Part shown: positions 17,395-26,717 of the stretch, piece by piece
Numbering within the stretch: position 1 is the first letter of the stretch
Layout: every line of letters begins with the position of its first letter
DNA from: CAXBBB01 sp963793245
Lineage (GTDB): Bacteria > Bacteroidota > Rhodothermia > Rhodothermales > BA12
Assembly (NCBI GenBank): GCA_963793245.1
Contig: CAWBZG010000003.1
Coordinates: forward strand, 186,001-250,000
Direction of reading: 5' to 3'
Length of the DNA stretch: 64,000 nucleotides
Made by a program: the position numbers and the translations under genes
Notes under the pieces: generated by a model
The model's input: the letters and a program-made list of their open reading frames with translations, nothing else
Databases searched by the model: none
What the model was told of the DNA's origin: nothing

Positions 17395-17558
17395 AGGCGG
17401 AGCGGTTTACGTCGAACGGTGCGCAACGGCGCGGTAACGTACAGGATCCGAAGGCACCGGAGCTTCGCGTGCCTATCGGCTGGACGGAGACTGTGTCAGA
17501 GGGTCGCTTTGGTGATGCGCGGGAGGCTGTCGCAGCCGGGAAACCCTGCGGCTCACGT

Positions 17559-18728
17559 TCACTGGTTGTCCGCGATCCAGTCGGGCGCGGTGTGGCGGTA
17601 GGCGGTCAGCAGTGCGTCGTCGCCTATCGTGTCCCAGCGGGTTTCGGGCCAGCGAGCGGCGTCGGCCATTCGGTTGGGTGCGTCGCCCGAGAAGGCGGGG
17701 CGGCCGTCGCCGAGCCAGATTGGGGCGATGAAGGTGAGTAGGCGGTCAGCCAGTGGAGCGCGCAGCAAGGCAGAGGCGAGGCGCGGTCCGCCTTCGACCA
17801 GCAGCGAGTGCACGGGCGCTCCCGCGTCGCCGCGTCCGAGAGCGTCGAGAAGGGCGGAGAGGTCGAGGTGTTCGCCATCCGTCGGGATGCGAAGCAGGCG
17901 TCCGCCCGACGATTGGAGAGCGTCGGCGTAGGCGGGATTGGCGTCCGGGGCGACGATGGCGACGGTGGACGCCGCGTGCTCGTCGCTGAACAGGTGGAGA
18001 CTCGGCGGCAGGTCTCCGGTGCGGTCGAGGACGATGCGTAGCGGCTGCGGGCCGGTCGTGTGGCGGACGGTCAGGCGTGGGTCGTCGGCGCGCGCTGTGC
18101 CGCTGCCAACCAGAACGGCATCGGACGCGGCACGCAGGCGATGGACGTGGCGCCGCGATGCTTCAGACGTGATCCACTTGCTGTCGCCGCTCGTCGTCGC
18201 CGAATAGCCGTCGAGCGTCTGAGCGATTTTGAGCGTCACGAGTGGCCGCCCAGTCCGAACGTGGTAGACGAACGCCTCATTCATCCGCCAACACGCTTGG
18301 GCGTCGACGCCGACCGTCACCTCAATATCTGCCGCGCGCAGCTTTTCGATTCCCTTTCCATCGACGGCGGGAAACGGATCGCGCATGCCCACGACGACTC
18401 GGCGCACGCCTGTCTGGATCAGCAAGTCGGCGCACGGCGGCGTTTTTCCCTGGTGCGCGCACGGTTCGAGGGTGACGTAGACCGTCGCCGCGCGCAAGTC
18501 GTCGTCGGTTGCGCCGCGCGCTCGGGCATCTGCCAGCGCGTTGGGTTCAGCGTGGGCTTCTCCGTAGCGCTCGTGCCAGCCTTCTCCGAGCATATCGCCC
18601 GACTTGGAGACAACGACGCAGCCGACGAGTGGGTTGGGACTGACGTGCCCCAGTCCGCGCAAGGCCAACGCCCGTGCGCGCTGCATCCACCCTAGATCGT
18701 CGACGGCTTGCGTGTCTAAGAGAGGCAT
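17559..18728 (-). CDS. ribD: Bifunctional riboflavin biosynthesis protein RibD
   Basis: A 389-aa two-domain enzyme of riboflavin synthesis. Residues ~10-150 are the pyrimidine deaminase with zinc ligands in HAEPNAL and EPCAHQGKTPPC. Residues ~160-385 are the NADPH-dependent reductase (RPLVTLKIAQTLDGYSAT...SKWITSEASRRHVHRLRA, LLVEGGPRLASALL). It starts 4 bp after the stop of the upstream unknown gene, so it is in an operon with it. Domain order and length are normal. Confidence 0.95.
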   Translation of the reverse strand: MPLLDTQAVDDLGWMQRARALALRGLGHVSPNPLVGCVVVSKSGDMLGEGWHERYGEAHAEPNALADARARGATDDDLRAATVYVTLEPCAHQGKTPPCADLLIQTGVRRVVVGMRDPFPAVDGKGIEKLRAADIEVTVGVDAQACWRMNEAFVYHVRTGRPLVTLKIAQTLDGYSATTSGDSKWITSEASRRHVHRLRAASDAVLVGSGTARADDPRLTVRHTTGPQPLRIVLDRTGDLPPSLHLFSDEHAASTVAIVAPDANPAYADALQSSGGRLLRIPTDGEHLDLSALLDALGRGDAGAPVHSLLVEGGPRLASALLRAPLADRLLTFIAPIWLGDGRPAFSGDAPNRMADAARWPETRWDTIGDDALLTAYRHTAPDWIADNQ

Positions 18729-18732
18729 GGCG

Positions 18733-19422
18733 TCAGGAGATTTCTTCGACGGAGGGGTGGAGTTCGTCCAGCGCCCACGCTTCGAAATAGAACTTGTGCT
18801 CGGACCGCATTTTCTGATACGGCGCGCTGAATCGGCGTGTGGCTGGTCTCAGGTCGGATCGCCATGCTGCTTCGATCCGCGCCCGGATCGGCGACGGTGA
18901 GAAGATGGATAGGTCGCGTCCGTCGTGGGAGGGTTCGGGTAGGACGAGCGTCGCGCCTGCGTCGAGTAGCGTCAGGATCGCGGGCAGCGCGCGGCGGCGG
19001 TCGGGATGCGTCGCCGCTCCGAGCAGGGCGCGTGCTTCGGGGGGAGCATGTTGCGCGAAGCCGTCGGCGTCGGCGGTTGCGAGACGTTGACCAAACTCGG
19101 TCGGCGACAGTTCGCGCGTCTTGCCGTCGATCATCGCGTGCCAACCCGTCGACCCCATCGTCTTGGTCAACGCATCGGCCCAGACGGATGGGTCCTCCAG
19201 CGCGGTCAAACCGACGCGCGTGCTCTGTCCGTCTTCCATCTGGGTTCCGGCGAGGTAGGCGCGGAAGGCACGCGGGGCGCCGAGCAAGGCTTCCAATCCG
19301 CTCATCGCGAACGATGCGGGATCTGCGCGCGGACGGGCGTCCGGGTCCAGGTCGAGCACGACGGGTTCCATTGAGAACGGCTCCTCGTAAAACAGTTTGA
19401 CGACGGCAAGCGACGGGGTCAT
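18733..19422 (-). CDS. Hypothetical protein upstream of ribD
   Basis: A 229-aa soluble protein starting MTPSLAVVKLFYEEPFSMEPVVLDLD. It is rich in Ala, Arg and Asp, contains a segment like GSTGWHAMIDGKTRELSPTEFG, and ends KFYFEAWALDELHPSVEEIS. I recognise no family. The ATG at 19422 overlaps the stop of the 60-aa membrane gene by 4 nt (ATGA), and its stop is 4 bp from the ribD start, so all three should be translated from one message. The open frame extends upstream to 19647 only by antisense-like read-through. Confidence 0.65.
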   Translation of the reverse strand: MTPSLAVVKLFYEEPFSMEPVVLDLDPDARPRADPASFAMSGLEALLGAPRAFRAYLAGTQMEDGQSTRVGLTALEDPSVWADALTKTMGSTGWHAMIDGKTRELSPTEFGQRLATADADGFAQHAPPEARALLGAATHPDRRRALPAILTLLDAGATLVLPEPSHDGRDLSIFSPSPIRARIEAAWRSDLRPATRRFSAPYQKMRSEHKFYFEAWALDELHPSVEEIS

Positions 19423-19601
19423 CGGTCGCGCTCTGTCGGTGGTCCCACGCGGCGGCGGATCATCGGTAGCGCAAGAGCGATTGCGATCCCGCCCCCCATC
19501 GCGCAAAACAAGGAGAGGGACAGCGTGAAGTCGAGCACGAAATAGAAGATGGCCGCCGACAGGACGAACATCGGCACAAAATCGGTAAAGGCGGAGGGCA
19601 T
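19419..19601 (-). CDS. 60-aa membrane protein
   Basis: A 60-aa protein, MPSAFTDFVPMFVLSAAIFYFVLDF, with two hydrophobic spans (FVLSAAIFYFVLDFTLSLSLF and GGGIAIALALPMI) followed by a basic tail (RRRVGPPTERDR). It overlaps the next gene by ATGA and starts 11 bp after the stop of the NAD-binding gene. Position and coupling support it as a real gene. No family recognised. Confidence 0.6.
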   Translation of the reverse strand: MPSAFTDFVPMFVLSAAIFYFVLDFTLSLSLFCAMGGGIAIALALPMIRRRVGPPTERDR

Positions 19602-19612
19602 AGAAGTTCGGT

Positions 19613-20333
19613 TTAACCGAGGAGACGATCGCGGCCCAACAAGGCATCGGCGGACAGGGGATCGGCGCTCAGGCGGTGCAGGTGCTTGGGTTCGTAGACG
19701 CGCACGCCGCCCGGTCCGTTCTGCGCGACGGCAATCAGCGCGCGGGCAACAGCCTGAGCGTGAATCGGGCGCAGGTTGCCGAGTGGACCGCGCAAGATCG
19801 GCGACAGCGCGCCCAAGACCTTTTGTGCCATGCGCTCGCCGGGACGGTCCTCGTCGCGCTCACCCAGCAGCAGCGACGGACGCGCGATGTAAATCGCCTG
19901 AAATGGCTCGACGCCGACGGCGCGTTCGGCCTCGCCCTTGACGCGGCTGTAGAACGTCAACGCGTTGGGATCGGCGCCATAACTCGACACGAGCACGAAC
20001 CGGTGCGCTCCGGCCAGTCGCGACTGACGCGCAAACGAGCGGACGTATTCCAGGTCGACACGCCGGAAGGCCTCTTTGCTGCCCGCTGTTTTGATGGTCG
20101 TGCCCAACGCGCAGAACGCATCGTCGCAGGCGAGCAGGTCGCGTGACGCTTCGAGGTCATTGAAGTCGACGACGTGATGCGTGTGCTTCTCGTCGTCTGT
20201 CGGCATCTCGCGGCGGCCCAGCGTGACTACGCTTTCGTACGCGGGATCGGCGAGTAGCAGGCGCGTCAGGTGGCTACCGATCTAGGCCGGTGGCTCCAGC
20301 GACGAGGGCCGTGCGAGGCGAGGCGTCTGGCAT
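19613..20333 (-). pseudogene. NAD(P)-binding Rossmann protein, one-base frameshift
   Basis: From ATG 20333 the sequence reads MPDASPRTALVAGATGL, then shifts by one base at about 20282 and continues in frame as IGSHLTRLLLADPAYESVVTLGRREMP and on to the stop at 19613. Joined, this restores the canonical dinucleotide-binding motif GATGLIGSHL. Later segments (ALGTTIKTAGSKEAFRRVDLEYV, FVLVSSYGADPNALTFYSRVKGEAE, IYIARPSLLLGERDEDRPGE) match atypical SDR proteins of the HTATIP2/'NAD(P)H-binding' type. The start lies 4 bp after the stop of the ATPase regulator. An ATG inside the gene (20206) gives a 197-aa product that would lack the nucleotide-binding loop. Confidence 0.85.
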
Positions 20334-20337
20334 CGGG

Positions 20338-22401
20338 TCAGGCTTCGATTTCGCGCAACCACAACTCGCGGGCAACGTGGTCGATGCCGCGTCCGAGGTG
20401 GCGCCGGAACGTGCTGAAGGGGACACCGATGCGTTCGGCGGCGAGCGCGTGTGTGGGAGCCGGCTTGAGGCAGGCGGCGTGGATGGCGTTGAAATACGGC
20501 TCTTCGCGCGGCGATTCGCCGAGCACGCGGGCCGCCTCAGAAACGAGCGCGCACAACGATTCGATGCGGCGGTCCTCGTCGGCGTCCGAAGCGACGGTGG
20601 AGTTGACGAGCCGCGAGTGGAGCAGCGGGCTGTTGCGCAGTTTGTGCGGACGGGCGTGCTGGTAGAGCGTTTCCCGAATGGCATCGGCGAAGTCGGACTC
20701 GCTGAGCACGACGGTCGGCGCTACCGGTTCGGGCGGCGCGCTGACGCCGACCTGAGGAATGCGGTCGATCAGCGTCTCTAGCCACGCCGCAGGAGGAGTC
20801 GTGCGCCAGTCGTGGCCGAAAACGGTATCCGTCCGTCCCTCGATCTCGACTTCGGCGTGGGGCAGGCGGCGCAGGTCGGCAAAGGCGAAAACAGGCGCCC
20901 AGAACGTCGCGTCGGCGCAGGGGAGGAGGGTGACGGCCAGTCGCGGCGTCGTCAGGTAGCGCCGGACCGTTGCGGCGAATACCAGGCTCTGCACGGCGGA
21001 GACGTTCTGATACGACTCTCCATCCATCCAGAAGCGAAACATCAGCGCACTCTCGCCCCGACGCAGCGGTGCGTAGTCGGACAGATAGCGGTTGGCCGAA
21101 CGGCATGCCGGGTCCGCCGCCCAGTCGTCCTGTGTCGTTTGATGCAGGGCAAGTGTGTGCAGGAAGCCGACAGGCGTTCCGTCGGACGTGCGGTAGACCT
21201 CGACGCCTTCGGGCTGCCTCTCGAACCAGTAGCGGGCGATGCGTTCGCATTCGGCTCCCTGGTGACGGCGGACCATGCTCAGCAGAGCCGGAGCGTCGTC
21301 GGGCGAAAAGGTGTCTACGCGGAGCGCGTTGGAGGCTTCCCACTGCTGCCTCAGCAAGTCGAGCATCGGGCGCACGAGCGGATTGTCGCGGTAGAGGAAC
21401 GCGAAGTCGGCGAGCGTGCGATGGCGTGCGGCCTCGTCGGACGAGTCGAGCAGGCGGTCGGCGTAGTAGCGTCGGGCGCGGATGTGGAGCGTCTGGTAGA
21501 AATCGGGATCGCGCCAGCGCAGGTCGGCGGCCAGCACTTCGCGCGCGAGTTCGTGCGGAAACAGCCCCGTGGTTTCGCTCTCGATAAACGTCCGAGCGCG
21601 TAACCACTCGAAGAGCGCGAGGGCATCGTCCTCTCCCAACAGATGTTCGAGCAGCGGCTGAGTAAGCGTCCGCGTGAGTGCGGCGGCTTCGAGCGCTTTG
21701 AGATGCTTTCCACTCGGCGTCTCTTCGACGAAGCGCTGCAAGAGCGTCCGAACGATGTCGGGTTGATCGTCGAAGTCGAACTGCTGGTCGGGGTGACGGC
21801 AGCAATGGTCGGCGACGAGCGTCAGCGCGAACGGGTGACCGTGGGTCAGGCGCAGTGCGTTGCTGCTGCACGCCTCCGGAACGTCGCGCGCTTCTAGAAA
21901 CGCCTGGCTCTCTTCCAGCGACAGGTTGGCGAGGCGAATCGTGCGCGTTTCCGTCGTCCATCCAGGCGCGTCCATCCAGTCGGCGGCTGGTTGGTGACGA
22001 CCTGCGAGCACGACCATCAGGTGTTCGTCAATGGTGGGCAGAAACGAGCGCCGCAGCCAGTCGCCCAGGTCCGACTCGGCTTCTAGCCCGTCGATCGTCA
22101 GCAAGAAGCGCTTGTCCATGTCAGGCCGGTGTAGCGCGGGCGCGACAGCCTGTGCGAACGCGTCGGGCGTGCGTCCCATGTCGCGCGTGTCGAGCGATAG
22201 CGCACTTACTTCGGCTTCTTGCGCGAGGTAGCGAAACTCGCTCAGCAACGCTGTTTTACCGATTCCGCCGGGTCCATAGACATGCAGCAAGTGCCAGGGC
22301 CACGTGGGTAGGGCAAGTGCCTCGCGAAACAGGTCGCACTCGGCCTTTCTTCCCACGAACAGGTCATGACCGTGGCTGAGAATGCGATCTTGGAGCAGCA
22401 T
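20338..22401 (-). CDS. Large P-loop (STAND/AAA-like) ATPase with C-terminal HTH-like region
   Basis: A 687-aa soluble protein. It begins MLLQDRILSHGHDLFVGRKAECDLF, then Walker A GPGGIGKT (residues 43-50), a sensor-like region (FLLTIDGLEAE as Walker B), and an ATPase helical domain with TPR-like character. The middle part (VYRTSDGTPVGFLHTLALH ... AVTLLPCADATFWAPVFAFADL) has the look of a GNAT-type domain. The C-terminal ~35 residues (AAERIGVPFSTFRRHLGRGIDHVARELW) resemble a helix-turn-helix. This layout fits a signal-responsive transcription regulator. It is divergent from the DUF4331 gene with 179 bp between, so it may control it; that is inference. A longer frame starts at 22551, but the extra 50 residues lack conserved character. 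Confidence 0.7.
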   Translation of the reverse strand: MLLQDRILSHGHDLFVGRKAECDLFREALALPTWPWHLLHVYGPGGIGKTALLSEFRYLAQEAEVSALSLDTRDMGRTPDAFAQAVAPALHRPDMDKRFLLTIDGLEAESDLGDWLRRSFLPTIDEHLMVVLAGRHQPAADWMDAPGWTTETRTIRLANLSLEESQAFLEARDVPEACSSNALRLTHGHPFALTLVADHCCRHPDQQFDFDDQPDIVRTLLQRFVEETPSGKHLKALEAAALTRTLTQPLLEHLLGEDDALALFEWLRARTFIESETTGLFPHELAREVLAADLRWRDPDFYQTLHIRARRYYADRLLDSSDEAARHRTLADFAFLYRDNPLVRPMLDLLRQQWEASNALRVDTFSPDDAPALLSMVRRHQGAECERIARYWFERQPEGVEVYRTSDGTPVGFLHTLALHQTTQDDWAADPACRSANRYLSDYAPLRRGESALMFRFWMDGESYQNVSAVQSLVFAATVRRYLTTPRLAVTLLPCADATFWAPVFAFADLRRLPHAEVEIEGRTDTVFGHDWRTTPPAAWLETLIDRIPQVGVSAPPEPVAPTVVLSESDFADAIRETLYQHARPHKLRNSPLLHSRLVNSTVASDADEDRRIESLCALVSEAARVLGESPREEPYFNAIHAACLKPAPTHALAAERIGVPFSTFRRHLGRGIDHVARELWLREIEA

Positions 22402-22580
22402 GAGGGGGTATGGAGGCGAGAGGCGGGGCGAAGAATCGGTGGAGGAGAACTGCACAAGTACGACGGTTTCGGAACGCTTTGGATGTGAGCACAAAGTGAG
22501 TATCCCGTGACCTTCAACGTCACCGTGTTTGGGTACTACGTCTTTTAACACGACTTCCTTCCATCCACCCTCCTCTCCCT

Positions 22581-24827
22581 ATGCGAGCTTTACGCTACAC
22601 CCTCGGTCTGGGCACGATTGCCTTGATTGTGGCTCTTTTCCTGGTCGATGCGACCTTCGTTACGGCTTCGAGCCACCGCGAAGCGCCGATGATCCTCAAC
22701 GATCCGCAGGCCGATAACACCGACCTCTACGCCTATCGCGACCCGGCCAGCCCGGACAACGTGATTCTGGTCGCCAACTACATCCCGCTCGAACTGCCTT
22801 CGGGTGGCCCGAACTACGATCAGTTCGGCGAAGACGTACGCTACGAGATCCACGTCAAGAACCAGACGTCGGCAGGACAGCTCGGTTCGGCAACGGACGA
22901 CATCACCTACCGCTTCACGTTCAACGTGGTCAACGAAGACCCGACGACGTTCTTCAAAATCCGTCTGGGCCAAGAGAACTTGAAAGCCACGTACACGATG
23001 GAGAAGAGCACGGACGGCGGTTCGAGCTTCACGACGGTCGTTTCGAACGGCTTCGTGCCTCCGCCGAACGTCGGCGCGCGCTCGATCACGGCTGATGCCG
23101 GATTGGGAACGACGTATGAAGCGCTGACGACGCAGGCCATCACGCAAGCGTCGAGCGGCGAGACGGTCTTTGTCGGCCCGCGCGACGATCCGTTCTTCGT
23201 CGACCTGGGAGGCATCTTCGACTTGGGCGGCTTCCGCGACGAGTTCTGCGACGATCCGGCCAACGCCAACTGTGCCCGCGACGAAGTCGCCGGTTTCAAC
23301 ACGCACTCCATCGTGATGCGCGTTCCGATCTCCAGCCTCCAGAAGGACGGCAAAAGCGTCAGCGAAGCCGCCAACATTCTCGACGGTGAGTTCGTGATCG
23401 GTGTCTGGGCGAGCGCAAGCCGTCCGCAGATCAAGACGTTGGCCCTCGACGGTGGCGATCCCGCCTTCTCGGGTCCGTGGGTCCAGGTCTCGCGCCTGGG
23501 TATGCCGCTGACCAACGAAGCCGTCATCCCGATTGGCGACAAGGACTATTGGAACGCCGTATCGCCGTATAGCGCTGCCGAGCAGGAGTTCGCCAAGTAC
23601 TTCGTCAACCCCGAGTTGGCGCTGTACATGGGCAACGGAGCCTTCGGACCCGCCGTGCCGGGCCTGAGCGAGTACCTCTCGATTCAGAAGAACTCGTATC
23701 CGGGCCTCAACCTGGACGGCGACGGCGATCCCTCGAACGACGGATCGGGCCTCGACTTCACCAACGGCGCCGACGGTGCCGCTGCGGTCCTGCCGCTCGT
23801 CGTAAGTGGCGCGCTCGACGTGACCGGAACGGCCTTCGCCGTACCGACGATGCCCACTTCGGGTGGAAGCCCGACCGCACTGCTCGCCCCTGGCCAGCCG
23901 CGCCGCGTCGACATCCTGCCGATCTTCTACTTCGGCGTGCCGAACCTCGCACCGTACCAGCTCGCCGCTGGTAAAGCCGGACTCGTCGTCGACGACGGAA
24001 CGGGAACGCTCGTCTTCGCCGAAGGCAAGCCGTTCATCAACAACTTCCTTCCGATCACGCAAACGCCTGACGGCGGACTCTGGGGCGGCGACATGCTGCG
24101 CCTGAACATGGCCGTGCCCGTCACCGAACGTGGAACGGACGAGTATCGCAACAACGCGTACAAAGGACTCGTCCGCGCCGCCGCCATCGGTCTGACCGTG
24201 CCGGACTTCGCCAACGCGACGCTTCAGGCGATTCCGCACATGGACGGTTTCCCCAACGGACGCCGCTTGGAAGACGACGTGACGACGATCGAACTGCAGG
24301 CCGTGGGTGGCTTGGTGCTGGCCGCTGTCGGTCTGCCCAAGGACGACGCGACCGCAGGCGACTACTCTGACCTCGCCTCGGCTCAGCTCGTGCGGGAACT
24401 CGGATTCGTAGCCGGACCGACCCGCAACGACATCGACCTGCGCACCTCGTTCCCGTACCTGGCCAACCCGCATCGCGGATCGGACTACGTGCGTGACGTG
24501 ACCGCAGACGGTCCTTCGACCAACACGGCCATCGAAGGTGGTCTGGGAATCGGAGCGCCCGACGCGTTCATCCTCAACCAGAACTACCCGAACCCGTTCT
24601 CGCCGTCGACGACGATCGAGTACCACCTGTCGCGCCCCGGCAACGTGGAACTGAGCGTCTACGACATGCAGGGCCGTCTGGTACGGACGCTGGTCGACGA
24701 GCCGATGCAGACCGGAACGCACCCGGTTCGCTGGGAAGCTGACGGCCTCGCGAGCGGCACCTACCTCTTCCGCTTGGTAGTGGACGGTAAGGCTGCCCGC
24801 ACGCAGACCGCGACCCTCGTCCGGTAA
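22581..24827 (+). CDS. DUF4331 protein with T9SS C-terminal sorting domain
   Basis: A 748-aa secreted protein. Residues ~1-30 form a signal peptide, followed by SSHREAPMILNDPQADNTDLYAYRDP, the hallmark opening of DUF4331. The domain runs to about residue 650 with typical blocks (NFLPITQTPDGGLWGGDMLRLNMAVPVT, FPNGRRLEDDVTTIELQAVGG). The last ~80 residues (FILNQNYPNPFSPSTTIEY ... ASGTYLFRLV) are a Por/type IX secretion sorting domain, implying export across the outer membrane and attachment or release at the surface. DUF4331's molecular role is unknown. The gene heads a probable operon with the TPR and small membrane genes. Confidence 0.92.
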   Translation: MRALRYTLGLGTIALIVALFLVDATFVTASSHREAPMILNDPQADNTDLYAYRDPASPDNVILVANYIPLELPSGGPNYDQFGEDVRYEIHVKNQTSAGQLGSATDDITYRFTFNVVNEDPTTFFKIRLGQENLKATYTMEKSTDGGSSFTTVVSNGFVPPPNVGARSITADAGLGTTYEALTTQAITQASSGETVFVGPRDDPFFVDLGGIFDLGGFRDEFCDDPANANCARDEVAGFNTHSIVMRVPISSLQKDGKSVSEAANILDGEFVIGVWASASRPQIKTLALDGGDPAFSGPWVQVSRLGMPLTNEAVIPIGDKDYWNAVSPYSAAEQEFAKYFVNPELALYMGNGAFGPAVPGLSEYLSIQKNSYPGLNLDGDGDPSNDGSGLDFTNGADGAAAVLPLVVSGALDVTGTAFAVPTMPTSGGSPTALLAPGQPRRVDILPIFYFGVPNLAPYQLAAGKAGLVVDDGTGTLVFAEGKPFINNFLPITQTPDGGLWGGDMLRLNMAVPVTERGTDEYRNNAYKGLVRAAAIGLTVPDFANATLQAIPHMDGFPNGRRLEDDVTTIELQAVGGLVLAAVGLPKDDATAGDYSDLASAQLVRELGFVAGPTRNDIDLRTSFPYLANPHRGSDYVRDVTADGPSTNTAIEGGLGIGAPDAFILNQNYPNPFSPSTTIEYHLSRPGNVELSVYDMQGRLVRTLVDEPMQTGTHPVRWEADGLASGTYLFRLVVDGKAARTQTATLVR

Positions 24828-24931
24828 TCCTACCACGCCGAACGAACGCGATCCGTCGGCCGATGCCCTGTGCGTCGGTCGGCGGATTGGTTTTATACTG
24901 ATCCCACTCTACCGATCCACCTCTTCTGTCG

Positions 24932-26236
24932 ATGAAATCCATTCTCGCCACCGCCGTCCTCGTCCTCGCCTTGGGCGCTGCCGTGTGGTACGGCCTGTCC
25001 CGCGAACCGGAGCCGCTGCCCCAAGGCCCGCGCCAGGTGCTTCCCGCGTCGCAGTTTGCCAATCCCGAAGCATCCATCGGCTATTATCAGGAGCGCATCC
25101 GCCGCAATCCGGACGAAGTCGCCAGCTATGCTGCGCTCGCTCAGGTGCTGCTCCAGCAGGCCACCGACACGCACCGAGAGACCGAGTTCGTCCCTCAGGC
25201 GCAGGAAGCCATCGAAGAGGGCCTACGTCGCGATCCGAACGACTACCATTTGCGCCTGCTCAACGGCACGCTGCTGAACAAACTGCACCGCTTCGAGGAC
25301 AGCCGCACTCAGGCGCAAGAACTGCTCTCCGAGTTTCCCAAAGACTCGTACGCGCACGGCATCCTGGTCGACGCGCTCGTCGAGTTGGGCGAGTATCCTG
25401 CCGCCGTCGAAGCGATGGACGCGATGCTTGCGATCAAGCCGGGCGTCGCCTCCTTTACGCGCGCCTCGTACCTGCGTGAACTCTACGGCGACGGAGCGGG
25501 CGCCATCGCCGCGATGCGCATGGCCGCCGATGCCGGACTCAAAGGCACGTCGGACCGTTCGTGGGCGCTCTACAACCTCGCCACCCTCTACCTCGGCAAC
25601 GCCAAGCCAGACACCGCTCGGTTCATCTACGAAGGCATCTTGGAAGAGAAGCCCAACTACGCGCCCGCCGTCGCCGGACTGGGACACGTTGCGCTCATCA
25701 AGGGCGATCTGGACGAGGCCGAGTCGCTGTTGCTCGAAGCCTACGACCTGATGCCCAACGACGGCTTCTTGGAACTGCTCGCCGAAGTCTACGCTATGCA
25801 GGGCGATGACCGCGCCGCCGACCGCACGCTCGACCGCGTACACGAGGGATTGGAAGACGCGCGCGGCATGGGCGAGATCGTCGACATGGAAGAGGCCGAT
25901 TTTCTGCTCGACCGAGGGCAGGAGTTGGAGCGCTCGCTACGCATGGCAAAAGAACAGGTCGAGCGTCGCCCCGGCCACATGCACGCCAACGAGACCTACG
26001 CCTGGGCACTCCACCACAACGGACGCTCGGCGGAAGGCATTCCCTACATCGAACGCGCGATGCGCCTGGACACGGGCGACGCGATGGTGCACTGGCGCGC
26101 CGCTCAGATCTATCAGGGCGCAGGCAACACGTCGGAAGCCCGGCGCCACGCTCAGATCGCATTAGATGGCAACCTGGGCGTCGAAAGCCCGACCGCAGCG
26201 CGCGACGCTCAGGCGATGCTCGGCGCAGCGGTATGA
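24932..26236 (+). CDS. TPR-repeat protein, membrane-anchored
   Basis: A 434-aa protein with an N-terminal hydrophobic anchor or uncleaved signal (residues 4-21, ILATAVLVLALGAAVWYGL), then a helical array of tetratricopeptide repeats from about residue 45 to 430 (for example ASYAALAQVLLQQA, AHGILVDALVELGEYPAAVEAMDAML, ALYNLATLYLGNAKPDTA, PAVAGLGHVALIKGDLDEAESLLLEAY). Genes for DUF4331 and TPR proteins are often neighbours (from memory), so the two may act together. Protein-protein scaffold in the periplasm is the likeliest role. Confidence 0.8.
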   Translation: MKSILATAVLVLALGAAVWYGLSREPEPLPQGPRQVLPASQFANPEASIGYYQERIRRNPDEVASYAALAQVLLQQATDTHRETEFVPQAQEAIEEGLRRDPNDYHLRLLNGTLLNKLHRFEDSRTQAQELLSEFPKDSYAHGILVDALVELGEYPAAVEAMDAMLAIKPGVASFTRASYLRELYGDGAGAIAAMRMAADAGLKGTSDRSWALYNLATLYLGNAKPDTARFIYEGILEEKPNYAPAVAGLGHVALIKGDLDEAESLLLEAYDLMPNDGFLELLAEVYAMQGDDRAADRTLDRVHEGLEDARGMGEIVDMEEADFLLDRGQELERSLRMAKEQVERRPGHMHANETYAWALHHNGRSAEGIPYIERAMRLDTGDAMVHWRAAQIYQGAGNTSEARRHAQIALDGNLGVESPTAARDAQAMLGAAV

Positions 26237-26273
26237 CGCGCTCGGCCCTTCTCACCTCCCCCTTTTCGGACAC

Positions 26274-26708
26274 ATGAAAGCAACACTCAAAGACGGATTC
26301 GTCGGCGGACTCATCGGTTCGCTGGCCGTCGCCGGTGCGCTGGCTGCGCTTGCCCTCGCAGGTGTCATTCCCAAAGCGCCGTTCGTCGGCGCGTACCAAG
26401 CCGTTATGGGCGGCGGATGGGTAGGCGCGGCTGTCATCGGGACGGCGCTGTTCGTGCTGTTCGGTGCGCTCTGGGCGCTTCCGTTCGCTGCACTCGTGCC
26501 CAATCCGACGATTGGAAAGGGGGTCGCTTTTGGACTGCTTCCCACGCTTTGGAATTGGACGTTCGTCCCCGCCGTACTGACGGACGGCCCGCTGTTCGGT
26601 GGGTTTGCGCCGATGGGCCTCATCCTCCCGCTCCTAATGAACTGCGTAATCTGGGGCAGCATCGTCGGCTGGTACTGCGCGCGTCACGCCCGCCCGACCG
26701 CAGCGTAG
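26274..26708 (+). CDS. Small integral membrane protein
   Basis: A 144-aa protein with four predicted membrane spans, rich in Gly and Ala (GFVGGLIGSLAVAGALAALALAG, WVGAAVIGTALFVLFGALWALPFAAL, LPTLWNWTFVPAVL, MGLILPLLMNCVIWGSIVGWY). The ATG at 26274 follows the TPR stop by 37 bp; the frame is open further upstream only by overlap with the TPR gene. Family uncertain; resembles small conserved membrane proteins without known function. Ends 9 bp before the adenosine deaminase gene. Confidence 0.6.
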   Translation: MKATLKDGFVGGLIGSLAVAGALAALALAGVIPKAPFVGAYQAVMGGGWVGAAVIGTALFVLFGALWALPFAALVPNPTIGKGVAFGLLPTLWNWTFVPAVLTDGPLFGGFAPMGLILPLLMNCVIWGSIVGWYCARHARPTAA

Positions 26709-26717
26709 GTTCTGCAC

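Noticed and set aside
22590..24836. 748-aa open frame antisense to the DUF4331 gene
   Set aside because: It mirrors the DUF4331 gene almost base for base, is rich in Val, Arg, Asp and Gly, and matches no protein; long antisense frames are expected in GC-rich coding DNA.
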